A stretch of DNA of 64,000 nt from Clostridiaceae bacterium M8S5 (GTDB taxonomy: Bacteria; Bacillota; Clostridia; Tissierellales; MCWD3): contig CP118523.1 in the NCBI GenBank assembly GCA_029227815.1, positions 1,922,001-1,986,000 on the forward strand. Direction: 5' to 3'. The stretch's first letter is position 1; the number at the start of each line of letters is the position of its first letter. Positions 8,349-17,396 of the stretch are shown piece after piece. The notes under the pieces are model-generated. The model had not been told where the DNA came from. It ran no database searches and saw only the letters and a list, made by a program, of their open reading frames with translations. Made by a program: the position numbers and the translations under genes.

Positions 8349-9169
8349 TGTCAAGTGAATTAATCAGTAAATATTTTAGAATGGATAACCTTCCACATAT
8401 ATGGTGTCCTGGCTGTGGTCATGGAATACTTATGCGTGGGATTGTAAAAGCTATAGATAATCTTGGTTTAAACAAAGATGATGTTTGTATAGTTTCTGGT
8501 ATAGGATGTTCTTCAAGAGCTCCTGGTTATATGGATTTTAACACACTTCATACAACTCATGGTCGTGCACTAGCATTTGCTACAGGTATCAAACTTGCAA
8601 ATCCAAAACTTGAAGTTATAGTAGTAACTGGAGATGGTGATGCATCTGCAATCGGTGGTAATCACTTAATCCATGCAGCTAGAAGAAATATCGGAATAAC
8701 TACTGTAGTATTCAATAACTCTATATATGGAATGACTGGTGGACAATATTCTCCTACAACGCCAACTGGTGATAAAGGAACTACTGCTCCTTATGGAAAT
8801 ATAGATAATAACTTTGATTTATGTAAATTAGCCCAGGCAGCTGGAGCAACTTATACAGCACGTTCTACAGCTTATCATGCAAATATGATAATTAAGCAAG
8901 TTGAGAACGGTATTAAAAATAAAGGATTTTCATTCATTGAAGCTATCAGTGTTTGTCCTACTTACTATGGTCGAAAAAACAAAAAAGGCGATGCTGTAAT
9001 GATGATGCAGTACTTAAAAGATTCTGCTGTAAATATCAACAAAGCTAAAAGTATGAACGAAGAAGAATTAGCTGGTAAGTTTGTAATAGGTGAATTTACA
9101 AACAATAGTAAACCTGAGTATACTGATCAATATCAAAATATTATTAATAGATTACAAGGGGAGCGATAG
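8348..9169 (+). CDS. korB: 2-oxoacid:ferredoxin oxidoreductase, beta (TPP-binding) subunit
   Basis: Binds thiamine diphosphate and provides catalytic residues. Visible motifs are WCPGCGHG near the N-terminus (cluster/substrate loop), CSSRAPGYM, and the TPP/Mg signature VTGDGDASAIGGNH followed by NNSIYGMTGGQ. At 273 residues it is normal for KorB. The start overlaps the stop of korA by one base, and the stop lies one base before korC. The complex acts in the cytoplasm. Confidence 0.92.
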   Translation: MSSELISKYFRMDNLPHIWCPGCGHGILMRGIVKAIDNLGLNKDDVCIVSGIGCSSRAPGYMDFNTLHTTHGRALAFATGIKLANPKLEVIVVTGDGDASAIGGNHLIHAARRNIGITTVVFNNSIYGMTGGQYSPTTPTGDKGTTAPYGNIDNNFDLCKLAQAAGATYTARSTAYHANMIIKQVENGIKNKGFSFIEAISVCPTYYGRKNKKGDAVMMMQYLKDSAVNINKAKSMNEEELAGKFVIGEFTNNSKPEYTDQYQNIINRLQGER

Positions 9170-9170
9170 T

Positions 9171-9707
9171 ATGGCAAATCAAAAAGAAATTAGATTAAGT
9201 GGTTCTGGTGGTCAAGGACTTATATTAGCAGGAATTATACTTGCTGAGGCTGCAATTTTAGACGGTAAAAATACTATACAATCTCAATCATATGGTCCTG
9301 AAGCTAGAGGTGGAGCTAGTAAAGCGGAAGTTATAATTAGTGACAATGAAATCAATTACCCAAAAGTTAGAGAATGTGACTTAATGCTTTCGTTGACACA
9401 AGTAGCATGTGATAAATATATTTCTCAACTAAACACAGGTGGTATCTTAATAATAGATGATTCTATTGAAACTCCTAATAGAGATGATGTTACAATATAT
9501 AAATTACCTATTATTAAAACAGCTGTTAACGATATAGGTAAAAGCATGGTTGCAAATATCGTTGCACTAGGGGCTGTAAATGGCATATCAAGCATTGTAA
9601 ATGAAGAGTCTTTAAAGTCAGCTATACTAAATAGAGTGCCTAAAGGAACAGAAAATTTAAACGAAAACGCATTTAAAGCTGGATTACAGATGGCAAAAGC
9701 ATTATAA
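9171..9707 (+). CDS. korC: 2-oxoacid:ferredoxin oxidoreductase, gamma subunit
   Basis: The gamma subunit (178 residues) completes the heterotetramer and contributes to CoA binding. The family signature IRLSGSGGQGLILAGIILAEA is at the N-terminus, with SQSYGPEARGGASKAEVIIS next. ATG 9171 has AGGGGAGCGAT before it. An in-frame upstream extension to 9090 would overlap korB by 80 bases and adds nothing family-like, so it is rejected. It ends 38 bases before the RpiR-type regulator. Confidence 0.93.
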   Translation: MANQKEIRLSGSGGQGLILAGIILAEAAILDGKNTIQSQSYGPEARGGASKAEVIISDNEINYPKVRECDLMLSLTQVACDKYISQLNTGGILIIDDSIETPNRDDVTIYKLPIIKTAVNDIGKSMVANIVALGAVNGISSIVNEESLKSAILNRVPKGTENLNENAFKAGLQMAKAL

Positions 9708-9745
9708 TATATAATATATATTATAATGATAAGGGTTGATGTAAA

Positions 9746-10618
9746 ATGAAAAGTACTAATATATTGAAATTGATTCAAGCTAAGTACAATATACTGAGTA
9801 AAGGACAAAAGCTCATTGCAGAATATATATCAGATAACTATGATAAAGCAGCATTTATGACAGCTTCAAAGCTAGGGATAACAGTAGGAGTTAGTGAATC
9901 TACTGTAGTCCGTTTTGCTATAGCTTTAGGCTTTTCTGGATATCCAAAACTTCAAGAGTCATTGCAAGAGCTTATAAAAAACAAGTTAACTACCGTTCAA
10001 AGGTTGAATATGACGGATGAATTATCTAATACTAAGAAATTATATAAAGAAATCCTAAGAGCTGATATGGAGAATATAAAATCAACTATAGATTCTTTAG
10101 ATGAAGTAACATTTAATAAAGTAGTTGAAAAAATTTGTACAGCCGAAAAGGTTTATGTTTTGGGACTTAGAAGTTCTTCCACTTTAGCAGCATACTTTGG
10201 ATTTTATTTAGGGTTTATACTTAAAAATGTCAAAGTAGTTGTTTTTGGTACTAGCGATGTTTTTGAACAACTATTGAAAGTAGACAAAAATGATGTGGTA
10301 ATCGGTATAGGATATCCAAGATATTCTCGTAAGACGCTGGAAGCACTTAAATATATTAGAGAACAGAAGTGTGAAATAGTCGGCATTACAGACAGCTACG
10401 TTTCACCTATATCAAATTTAGCGGACTACACATTAGTTGCTTCAAGTAATCTCGTTTCTTTAGTCGATTCTCTTGTTGCTCCAATGAGTCTGATTAATTC
10501 ACTGATTATAGCCATAGCAAACAAAAATAAAGAAGAAGTTAGCCGATATTTCACCAAGTTAGAACAAATATGGGATAAATATAATATTTATGATGGTAAA
10601 GAGAAATTTTCTCTTTAA
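9746..10618 (+). CDS. RpiR/MurR-family transcriptional regulator (HTH_6 + SIS domain)
   Basis: A 290-residue regulator. The N-terminal helix-turn-helix (about residues 20-75) includes FMTASKLGITVGVSESTVVRFAIALGFSGYPKLQ, the standard RpiR signature. The C-terminal SIS domain (about 125-260) has LGLRSSSTLAAYFG and GIGYPRYSRKTLEAL, which bind phosphosugars in relatives. It follows korC by 38 bases with no terminator between, so it is probably co-transcribed and may control the kor operon or a sugar pathway elsewhere. The linkage of an RpiR regulator to kor is an inference from position only. Confidence 0.88.
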   Translation: MKSTNILKLIQAKYNILSKGQKLIAEYISDNYDKAAFMTASKLGITVGVSESTVVRFAIALGFSGYPKLQESLQELIKNKLTTVQRLNMTDELSNTKKLYKEILRADMENIKSTIDSLDEVTFNKVVEKICTAEKVYVLGLRSSSTLAAYFGFYLGFILKNVKVVVFGTSDVFEQLLKVDKNDVVIGIGYPRYSRKTLEALKYIREQKCEIVGITDSYVSPISNLADYTLVASSNLVSLVDSLVAPMSLINSLIIAIANKNKEEVSRYFTKLEQIWDKYNIYDGKEKFSL

Positions 10619-10622
10619 TAAA

Positions 10623-10662
10623 CAAGGGCGTCTTTAATCATAAGATAGCCCTTGCTTTATAT
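10623..10662 (+). terminator. Terminator of the kor-rpiR unit
   Basis: CAAGGGC(G)TCT pairs with AGATAGCCCTTG, followed by CTTTATATTT. Confidence 0.75.
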
Positions 10663-10850
10663 TTAATGCGTATATTAACCTTGATAATATTATACTTGAG
10701 GTATAGGGCAATTTAATATATAATTAACAAGAGAGTAAAATTTGATGGACTAATTTGTTATAATAATTGAATATAATATCAAAATATAAACTACTATATA
10801 TTAGTGGTTTAAGCTTTGTAAAAACATTTTTAGTTTTAAGGAGCGATGCA

Positions 10851-11510
10851 ATGAAAAATATAACAATTGCAGTAGATGGTCCTGCTGGTGCAGGTAAAAG
10901 TACTATTGCAAAGATAATAGCTGAAAAACTTAATGTAAATTATATAGATACTGGTGCAATGTATAGAGCTTTTACTTATCTTATTATTTCTAAAAACATT
11001 AATTTCGATGCTAAAGACAAAATACAGCATGAACTAAAAAATGCTAAAATTGAATTTAAAAATAATCATATCTACCTAAACGATAATATTATAGATGATG
11101 AAATAAGGGCTGATATTATCAATAAAAACGTTTCTAAGTTAGCTAAGTTAGCTTATGTAAGAGAACATTTGGTATTTTTACAAAAGGCTATAGCTGATAA
11201 AGGGAATGTAATAATGGATGGCAGAGATATAGGTACAAAAGTAATACCTAATGCTAAGTATAAATTCTTTATTACTGCATCACTAGAAGAAAGAGGTAAA
11301 AGAAGATATAAACAAATTATAAAAAAAACTCCGGGTATAGTTCTAGATGAGTTAATAAAGGACATAGCAAGAAGAGATAGTATAGATTCGACTAGAGAAG
11401 CTTCTCCTTTACTCAAAGCTAATGACGCTATAGAAATCGACACAACTTACAAAACTCTAGATGAAGTCGTATCAATTATAGTGGATTACATTATGAAAGG
11501 GGAAAGCTAA
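10851..11510 (+). CDS. cmk: Cytidylate kinase
   Basis: Phosphorylates CMP/dCMP with ATP for nucleotide supply. The P-loop VDGPAGAGKST is near residue 7, with YIDTGAMYRAFTY, and the CMP-binding and lid elements MDGRDIGTKV and DIARRDSIDSTREASPL. ATG 10851 is chosen: AAGGAG (10838-10843) is 7 bases away, whereas the upstream in-frame codons from 10767 lie before the ribosome binding site. At 219 residues the length is standard. It overlaps plsC by one base, an order seen in many Clostridia (cmk-plsC-ispH/rpsA). Confidence 0.96.
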   Translation: MKNITIAVDGPAGAGKSTIAKIIAEKLNVNYIDTGAMYRAFTYLIISKNINFDAKDKIQHELKNAKIEFKNNHIYLNDNIIDDEIRADIINKNVSKLAKLAYVREHLVFLQKAIADKGNVIMDGRDIGTKVIPNAKYKFFITASLEERGKRRYKQIIKKTPGIVLDELIKDIARRDSIDSTREASPLLKANDAIEIDTTYKTLDEVVSIIVDYIMKGES

Positions 11511-12091
11511 TGAGCTTCTACGGGGTTTGTAAAAATATAGCTTGGGGACTTAGCAAAATTATTTTTAGAGTCGAAGTAAAAAACGCTGATAAAATTCCTA
11601 ACGAAGGAAATTTAATTATATGCGGTAATCATATAAGCTTATTAGACCCTGTAATAGTAGCAACTATATGTCCAAGACAGATTAAGTATATGGCAAAAAA
11701 AGAACTGTTTAATATTTTTCTACTCAGAAAAGCTTTTAGGTGGTTGGGGGCTTTCCCAGTGGATAGATCAAAAGCTGATATCTCTGCTGTGAAAAATGCT
11801 CTTAAGATATTAAAGAACAAAGAAGTCCTTGGCATCTTTCCAGAGGGTACAAGAGTTAAAAGCCAAGACATCAATAATGCAAAAGCAGGTATATCTATGA
11901 TAGCTATCAAATCTAAATCCCCTATAGTTCCTGTTTTTATTGATACCAAATATAGATTGTTTGGTAAAATAAGAGTAACTGTAGGTGACCCTATTGATTT
12001 TAAAGAGTATTATAGTAAGAGGCTAACTAATGACGAATATAAGAACTTAAGTATTGATGTAATGGACAAACTTTATTCTTTAAAAAATTAA
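11510..12091 (+). CDS. plsC: 1-acyl-sn-glycerol-3-phosphate acyltransferase
   Basis: Adds the second acyl chain to lysophosphatidic acid in membrane phospholipid synthesis. It has the catalytic NHISLLDP (NHxxxxD, about residues 40-47), the substrate motif FPEGTR (about 108-113), and VPVFIDT. At 193 residues it is typical for Gram-positive PlsC. It is translationally coupled to cmk (TAATG) and 17 bases before ispH-rpsA. Peripheral membrane location is expected from the family. Confidence 0.94.
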   Translation: MSFYGVCKNIAWGLSKIIFRVEVKNADKIPNEGNLIICGNHISLLDPVIVATICPRQIKYMAKKELFNIFLLRKAFRWLGAFPVDRSKADISAVKNALKILKNKEVLGIFPEGTRVKSQDINNAKAGISMIAIKSKSPIVPVFIDTKYRLFGKIRVTVGDPIDFKEYYSKRLTNDEYKNLSIDVMDKLYSLKN

Positions 12092-12108
12092 ACCAAGGAG
12101 TGTTTATT

Positions 12109-14112
12109 TTGAAAATTATTCTAGCTGACGTTTATGGTTTTTGTTACGGAGTCGAAAGGTCAATAGAAATGGCGTTAGATACAGTCAAAACATATGGTAG
12201 TATATATTCTCTCGGCTCATTAATTCATAACGAGCAAGCTATTAATTATTTACAAAAGCAAGGTGTAAATATAGTAGATTGTATAGATAATATTAGCGAT
12301 ACTAAGCTAATAATAAGAGCACATGGCGTACCATTAGATGTATATGAAAAAGCAAAAACTTTAAATATACAAATATATGATTTTACCTGTCCTTTTGTTA
12401 GAAAAATTCAAAAGAAAGTCAATAAATATCATTCTGAAGGATATACGATAGTAATAATCGGTGATCCTAAACACCCAGAGGTTATTGGCACAAAAGGATG
12501 GTGTAATAATGAAGCTTATGTGGTAAATTCTAAAGATGATATTGATGTTATACCAAAATGTGATAAAATATGTATTGTGGCTCAAACAACCATTAGGGTA
12601 GATAAATTTGAATCACTAGTTCAAATCTTGTCTGAAAAGGGGGAAGATGTAAAGGTATTTAATACCATTTGCAATGCAACTAGTTTAAGACAAAAAGCAT
12701 GTTTGGACGTTGCTAAAAAAGTTGATGCTATGATAGTAATTGGTGGATACCATAGTTCTAACACAGCTAAATTAGTGTCTGTTGCTAGAGAGCACTGTAA
12801 AACTTATCATATTGAAACGGTTGATGATCTTAACATCGATGAATTTAAAGATTTAAGTACTATAGGAATAACAGCAGGCGCATCAACGCCTGACTGGATT
12901 ATTAAGGAGGTTATTGCAAAAATGAATAATTCAGAGGAAATGAAGAACATAATGGAAGAATACGAAAAATCCTTTGTTGAATTAAGTAGAGGAGATGTAG
13001 TTGAAGGTACTGTTATTACAGTAAACAAAAACGAAATCATGGTTAATATTGGATATAAAGCAGATGGGATCCTTCCTAGAGAAGAGTATTCAAATGATCC
13101 ATCTATAGATATAAATGAGGAAGTTAAAGCTGGTGATGCAATAAAAGTATTAATAATGAAGTTCGACGATGGAGATGGCAATGTATTGTTATCCAAAAAA
13201 AGAGTTGACGAAATTCAAGGTTGGGAAGATTTAAGTACAGTTTATGAAAACGAAGAAATAGTTGAAGCTAAAGTTGTAGAAAGTGTTAAAGGCGGACTAA
13301 TGGTAGTTGTTAATAATATAAAAGCATTTTTACCTGCTTCGCATGCTTCAAGCAGATTTATGTCTGACTTATCTTCTTTAGTTGGTACTGTATTTAATGT
13401 AAAAATCATTGATTTAAATAAAGCCAAAAAGAGATTAGTAGTATCTAGAAAAGTTGTAGAGCAAAAAGAAATAGAAGCTAAATTGGAACAAATATGGTCA
13501 GGTATAGAGAAAGATGCTGTGCTAAAAGGTGAAGTTAAGAGAATCTCAGATTTTGGTGCATTTGTTGATATCGGTGGGATAGATGGACTTATCCATATAT
13601 CAGAAATGTCATGGGGAAGAATTAAACACCCTAGTGAAGTTGTAAGCATAGGAGACCAAGTTGAAGTAATAATATTAGACTTTGATAAAGCTAAGCAAAG
13701 AATATCTTTAGGTTTAAAACAACTTAAAAAACATCCTTGGAACAATGCTACAGAAAACTACAAAATAGGTGATGTAGTTGAAGGTACAGTAGTTAAACTA
13801 TTAGATTTTGGTGCATTTGTAGAAATAGAGCCTGGACTTGATGGACTTGTTCATATATCTGAAATAAGTAATAAGCACATTGCTAAGCCTTCAGACGAAT
13901 TAAAATCAGGCCAAAAAGTAGAAGTTAGAATACTTGATATTAAACCAGAAGATAAGAAGTTAAGCCTAAGTATAAAAAAAGTTGATGAGCCTGTAGAAGA
14001 GAAAACTACTGAAAATAAACCTAAAAGAAAAAAGGTAGAAGTTGATAATTCTTATAGAGAAGAATGTGATGTTTGCATAGGTGATATATTAACAGATAAA
14101 GATGCAGAGTAG
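12109..14112 (+). CDS. ispH: Fusion: 4-hydroxy-3-methylbut-2-enyl diphosphate reductase (IspH) + ribosomal protein S1-like domains
   Basis: Residues 1 to about 278 are IspH/LytB, the last MEP-pathway enzyme (HMBPP to IPP/DMAPP). Its three [4Fe-4S] cysteines are visible at about C12 (GFCYGVER), C94 (TCPFVRK) and C188 (CNAT). Residues from about 288 hold four S1 RNA-binding repeats, the last two containing SDFGAFVDIGGIDGLIHISE and LDFGAFVEIEPGLDGLVHIS. A charged tail ends in CDVC. The fusion is a known clostridial arrangement. TTG 12109 is preferred over GTG 12100, because AAGGAG (12095-12100) must lie upstream. That leaves 667 residues. It is third in the cmk-plsC operon. Confidence 0.95.
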   Translation: MKIILADVYGFCYGVERSIEMALDTVKTYGSIYSLGSLIHNEQAINYLQKQGVNIVDCIDNISDTKLIIRAHGVPLDVYEKAKTLNIQIYDFTCPFVRKIQKKVNKYHSEGYTIVIIGDPKHPEVIGTKGWCNNEAYVVNSKDDIDVIPKCDKICIVAQTTIRVDKFESLVQILSEKGEDVKVFNTICNATSLRQKACLDVAKKVDAMIVIGGYHSSNTAKLVSVAREHCKTYHIETVDDLNIDEFKDLSTIGITAGASTPDWIIKEVIAKMNNSEEMKNIMEEYEKSFVELSRGDVVEGTVITVNKNEIMVNIGYKADGILPREEYSNDPSIDINEEVKAGDAIKVLIMKFDDGDGNVLLSKKRVDEIQGWEDLSTVYENEEIVEAKVVESVKGGLMVVVNNIKAFLPASHASSRFMSDLSSLVGTVFNVKIIDLNKAKKRLVVSRKVVEQKEIEAKLEQIWSGIEKDAVLKGEVKRISDFGAFVDIGGIDGLIHISEMSWGRIKHPSEVVSIGDQVEVIILDFDKAKQRISLGLKQLKKHPWNNATENYKIGDVVEGTVVKLLDFGAFVEIEPGLDGLVHISEISNKHIAKPSDELKSGQKVEVRILDIKPEDKKLSLSIKKVDEPVEEKTTENKPKRKKVEVDNSYREECDVCIGDILTDKDAE

Positions 14113-14176
14113 ATTATAATCACTAGATTTTATTTAATTTATTTTTATTATTATATAAATATTGTTATCATTTAAA

Positions 14177-14206
14177 ATTGTGGCTTTTAGCCATAGTTTT
14201 TTTTTG
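14177..14206 (+). terminator. Terminator of the cmk-plsC-ispH operon
   Basis: ATTGTGGCT pairs with AGCCATAGT (two G-U pairs) around TTTT, followed by a run of T's. Confidence 0.8.
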
Positions 14207-14257
14207 GTACAATATTATTATATAACTATTACATACTTATACAAAGGGGTTAATATT

Positions 14258-15028
14258 ATGGATAAATATGAAGAGTTTAAGAAAAACGTTTATAAGCTTA
14301 TTAAGCTTGATTTGTCATCTTATAAAGAAAAACAAATGAAAAGAAGAATTACGTCATTAGTAACTAGGAATAATTATAAAGATTTTGACGACTATTTTTT
14401 GGCTTTAAAAAAGGATGAAAAATTATTTAACCAATTTCTAAACTACTTGACTATTAATGTATCAGAATTTTATAGAAATGAAAATCAATGGGATATACTA
14501 GAGAAAAATATACTTCCTGATTTAGTTAAGAATAATAAAAAACTAAAGATATGGAGTAGTGCTTGCTCAACAGGAGAAGAACCTTATTCTCTTGTTATGC
14601 TAATGACACGTTTTTATAAACTTGAAGATATAACAGTCTATGCAACAGATATAGACGTAGAAATTATGGAAAAAGCAAAAATAGGTATATATAATGAAAA
14701 AAGTATAAAAAGTTTGCCAAAAGAATTTGTTATAAAATATTTTGAAAAGTTAGGTTCAAATTATAAAATTAAAGATGAAATTAAAGATAGAGTTAAATTT
14801 TCAAGGATTAATTTATTAGAAGATAAGTTCTTAACAAATTGCCATCTAGTAACTTGTAGAAACGTAATGATATACTTTACTGGGCAGGCAAAAGATATCA
14901 TGTATCATAAATTTAGAGAATCTCTTACAAACGATGGAGTGTTCTTTGTTGGTAGTACAGAGCAAATAATCAAACCAAATGAGTATAAGCTTAAACCTAT
15001 AAAAACGTTCTTTTATACTAGAGCATGA
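14258..15028 (+). CDS. cheR: CheR-type protein-glutamate methyltransferase
   Basis: Methylates glutamates of chemoreceptors using SAM in the chemotaxis adaptation system. An N-terminal helical CheR domain (residues 1 to about 70, with KEKQMKRRITSLVTRNN) precedes the methyltransferase domain. Visible motifs are IWSSACSTGEEPYSL (about 103-117), VYATDIDVEIMEKA, and VTCRNVMIYF, all diagnostic of CheR. ATG 14258 has AAGGGG before it; the longer upstream extension is hydrophobic noise from the leader. At 256 residues the length is normal. No other chemotaxis gene is nearby, so it is an orphan here. Confidence 0.93.
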   Translation: MDKYEEFKKNVYKLIKLDLSSYKEKQMKRRITSLVTRNNYKDFDDYFLALKKDEKLFNQFLNYLTINVSEFYRNENQWDILEKNILPDLVKNNKKLKIWSSACSTGEEPYSLVMLMTRFYKLEDITVYATDIDVEIMEKAKIGIYNEKSIKSLPKEFVIKYFEKLGSNYKIKDEIKDRVKFSRINLLEDKFLTNCHLVTCRNVMIYFTGQAKDIMYHKFRESLTNDGVFFVGSTEQIIKPNEYKLKPIKTFFYTRA

Positions 15029-15151
15029 TTTTATTACGTAGTTATGTAGTCTTATTGAATGTAATAATAATCCATAATTTTCATATATTAAAAGGAAATT
15101 AGATCATCAGTGGGGAATACACTAAAAAATATATATTTTCGGGGTGGTCAA

Positions 15152-15721
15152 ATGTATGATAAAAATAAGATATATAAAATTACGGATATGTCTAGAATAA
15201 CTGGCTATGATAAGCATGTATTAAGATATTACGAAAAAGAGTTCAACATAGATGTGCCTAGAAATAGCGCAAAGCATCGTTATTACACTTTTAAAGAAAT
15301 TGATTTATATTTGAGGATTAAAGAATTACAGGAGACAGGGTATACTAATAAACAAATTAAGCTAATAATTGAATCGCCAGAAGTGTTATTAAAACAATCA
15401 AGTAATGAAACAGCTGTTACTGTAGCTAATGAAACTGCCTCAATAAGTCAATTACAAGATCTATCTAATTTTATAAAAAATGAAATAAAGGAAGCTCTTT
15501 TAGAAAGCCAAAAGCACAATATGAAAACTATAAACAAATTGAATGACAAAATAGAAGCGTTGACTAATGAAATAAAGAGCAAAGAACGAGACGTACTTTT
15601 AAGTGAAAATGCTAAACTCAAAATGAAAGTAAAGTCAAAGTCCTATGAAGTTGCGGATTTAAGAGAAAAATTGAAAAGAGTAGAACACAAAAAAGGTTTT
15701 CTAAAAAGATTGTTTTCATAA
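15152..15721 (+). CDS. MerR-family transcriptional regulator with C-terminal coiled coil
   Basis: The N-terminal MerR winged helix-turn-helix (about residues 7-70) includes KITDMSRITGYDKHVLRYYEKEF and a second helix, KHRYYTFKEIDLYLRIKEL. The C-terminal 120 residues form a Lys/Glu-rich probable coiled coil for dimerisation. They show no obvious ligand-binding cysteines. ATG 15152 follows GGGGTGG. An in-frame GTG at 15110 is possible but less well placed. The gene ends 14 bases before the MocR-type regulator and probably shares its transcript. The inducer is unknown. Confidence 0.85.
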   Translation: MYDKNKIYKITDMSRITGYDKHVLRYYEKEFNIDVPRNSAKHRYYTFKEIDLYLRIKELQETGYTNKQIKLIIESPEVLLKQSSNETAVTVANETASISQLQDLSNFIKNEIKEALLESQKHNMKTINKLNDKIEALTNEIKSKERDVLLSENAKLKMKVKSKSYEVADLREKLKRVEHKKGFLKRLFS

Positions 15722-15735
15722 TTTAGGAGGAAAAA

Positions 15736-17172
15736 ATGCAATTAGATATTATACTTAAGAAAAAAACTGGCAAACCCCTTTATATACAACTATATAGTAA
15801 AATTAGAGAACTGATTCTAGATGGTACATTGAAACCTCATACGAAGTTACCCCCAATAAGAAAATTAGCAGATAAACTAGAAATCAATAATGTGACAGTT
15901 GTTAATGCATATAAATTATTACAAGAAAACAACCTCGTATATAAAAAAGTTGGTAGTGGTACATATATTAAAGATACAAATATATTTAGTAGTGACTATA
16001 TTAGCTCAGATTCAGATGATGTAAAAACAATATACAATTTTGCGAGTACTACTCCTGATTCTGATTTATTTCCAGTTGAGGATTTTAAAACTGTTTTAAA
16101 CAGTATACTAAGCAGAGATAAAGGTAATGCATTTATTTGCAGTCAATCTCAAGGTTTTGAAAGCTTGAGAATATCTATAAAAAAGTTCTTATACAAATCT
16201 AAGATATTTACAGATATCAGTAATATTCAAATAGTATCTGGCGCACAGCAGGGGATAGATATAATATCAAAAGCATTGGTTAATTACGGAGATATCGTAT
16301 TTTGTGAATCACCAACTTATGCAGGAGCGATTGCAGCTTTTAAATCAAGAGGGGCGAAGATTATTGATATAAATTTAGAGAACGATGGTTTAGATATGAG
16401 AACATTAGAAAATAACCTAATGAATTTTAACCCTAAATTCATATATATAATGCCTAATTTTCAAAACCCAACAGGTGTATCTTATAGTAACGAAAAAAAA
16501 GCCCAACTTCTTAACCTAGCAAAGAAATATAATACTTATATAGTAGAAGATGATTTTGCAAGAGATGTTAATTATAATAGTAAAGCGAAAGCCCTACCAA
16601 TTAAATCAATAGATACTGACAATAGGGTTATTTATATAAAAAGCTTTTCAAAAACACTTATGCCTGGTTTAAGATTGGGATTTATCATATTACCATTAGA
16701 AATATATTCCGATGTAATAACCGCAAAGCAAACATCTGATATATCCACATCAGGATTAATACAAAGATGCCTAGATTTATATCTTAGAAAAGGACTTTGG
16801 GAAAAGCATGTACTAAATATGAATAATATCTACTGCAATAAATATAAAATCATGATAGGAGCACTTGAAAAGTATATGCCTAAATCAATTAAATACAATA
16901 TTCCAAATGGAGGGTTAGGGTTTTGGATTACCATGCCAGAAGGCTTTTCATCAATAAAACTAAACGAAATATGCATCAGACATGGAATAACTATAGTTCC
17001 TGGTTATAATTTCTATGTAAATAGGCAAGATAGCAATAATTTTAGATTGAGCATAGCATCTATAAAAGAAGAATTGATAGAAAAAGGTATAAAAAAGCTT
17101 GCAGAATTAATAGATGATTTTATACAAAAACCAAGCAATCAATATACTAATAATAATTTTATTTATTCATAA
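15736..17172 (+). CDS. MocR-type regulator: GntR winged helix fused to a PLP aminotransferase-like domain
   Basis: Residues 1 to about 75 form a GntR winged helix (KPLYIQLYSKIRELILDG, then KLPPIRKLADKLEINNVTV). The remaining 400 residues resemble a fold-type I aminotransferase, with YIMPNFQNPTGVSYS, VEDDFARDV and the PLP-lysine region IKSFSKTLMPGLRLGF. This is the MocR/PdxR/GabR architecture; such proteins sense PLP-linked metabolites and regulate B6 or amino-acid genes. ATG 15736 has TTAGGAGG at ideal distance. The convergent aminotransferase next door could be a target, but no operator was identified. Length is typical. Confidence 0.9.
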   Translation: MQLDIILKKKTGKPLYIQLYSKIRELILDGTLKPHTKLPPIRKLADKLEINNVTVVNAYKLLQENNLVYKKVGSGTYIKDTNIFSSDYISSDSDDVKTIYNFASTTPDSDLFPVEDFKTVLNSILSRDKGNAFICSQSQGFESLRISIKKFLYKSKIFTDISNIQIVSGAQQGIDIISKALVNYGDIVFCESPTYAGAIAAFKSRGAKIIDINLENDGLDMRTLENNLMNFNPKFIYIMPNFQNPTGVSYSNEKKAQLLNLAKKYNTYIVEDDFARDVNYNSKAKALPIKSIDTDNRVIYIKSFSKTLMPGLRLGFIILPLEIYSDVITAKQTSDISTSGLIQRCLDLYLRKGLWEKHVLNMNNIYCNKYKIMIGALEKYMPKSIKYNIPNGGLGFWITMPEGFSSIKLNEICIRHGITIVPGYNFYVNRQDSNNFRLSIASIKEELIEKGIKKLAELIDDFIQKPSNQYTNNNFIYS

Positions 17173-17181
17173 CAAATAAAA

Positions 17182-17203
17182 AAAAGAGACGTTAGTCTCT
17201 TTT
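17182..17203 (+). terminator. Terminator, copy 1 (left of structured repeat)
   Basis: AAAAGAGAC-GTTA-GTCTCTTTT is a perfect 9-bp stem, 9 bases after the MocR stop codon. An identical copy lies at 17355-17376. Confidence 0.85.
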
Positions 17204-17354
17204 CAGACTGTAGACAAAAGCCCAATTTCTTCGTTGTAGTTAAAATTTCCGTTGCTCACTTACCTCTAAGTAAGCTCTGCTACTCAATTTTGACACGCCT
17301 TGAAATTGAACTTTTACTATAGTCTGCTAGATTGATGACTTTGTCATCAATCTA
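17204..17354. repeat. Structured non-coding repeat element (REP/MITE-like)
   Basis: A 151-base segment lies between two identical terminator hairpins. Its left end CAGACTGTAGACAAAAG pairs with CTTTTACTATAGTCTG (17311-17326), enclosing AATTTC/GAAATT. Its right end is a dyad ATTGATGAC-TTT-GTCATCAAT (about 17331-17351). Related end sequences recur at 40225-40253. No ORF is present. Confidence 0.65.
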
Positions 17355-17376
17355 AAAAGAGACGTTAGTCTCTTTT
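17355..17376 (-). terminator. Terminator, copy 2 (right of structured repeat)
   Basis: Identical to the hairpin at 17182-17203, including the A- and T-runs, and positioned just downstream of the minus-strand aminotransferase. The palindrome works in both directions. Confidence 0.85.
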
Positions 17377-17396
17377 AGTTTTTTCATTATAAAATA

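Noticed and set aside
9704..9730. AT-only palindrome between korC and the RpiR gene
   Set aside because: It consists only of A and T repeats, which form palindromes by chance in this base composition, and has no terminator T-run.
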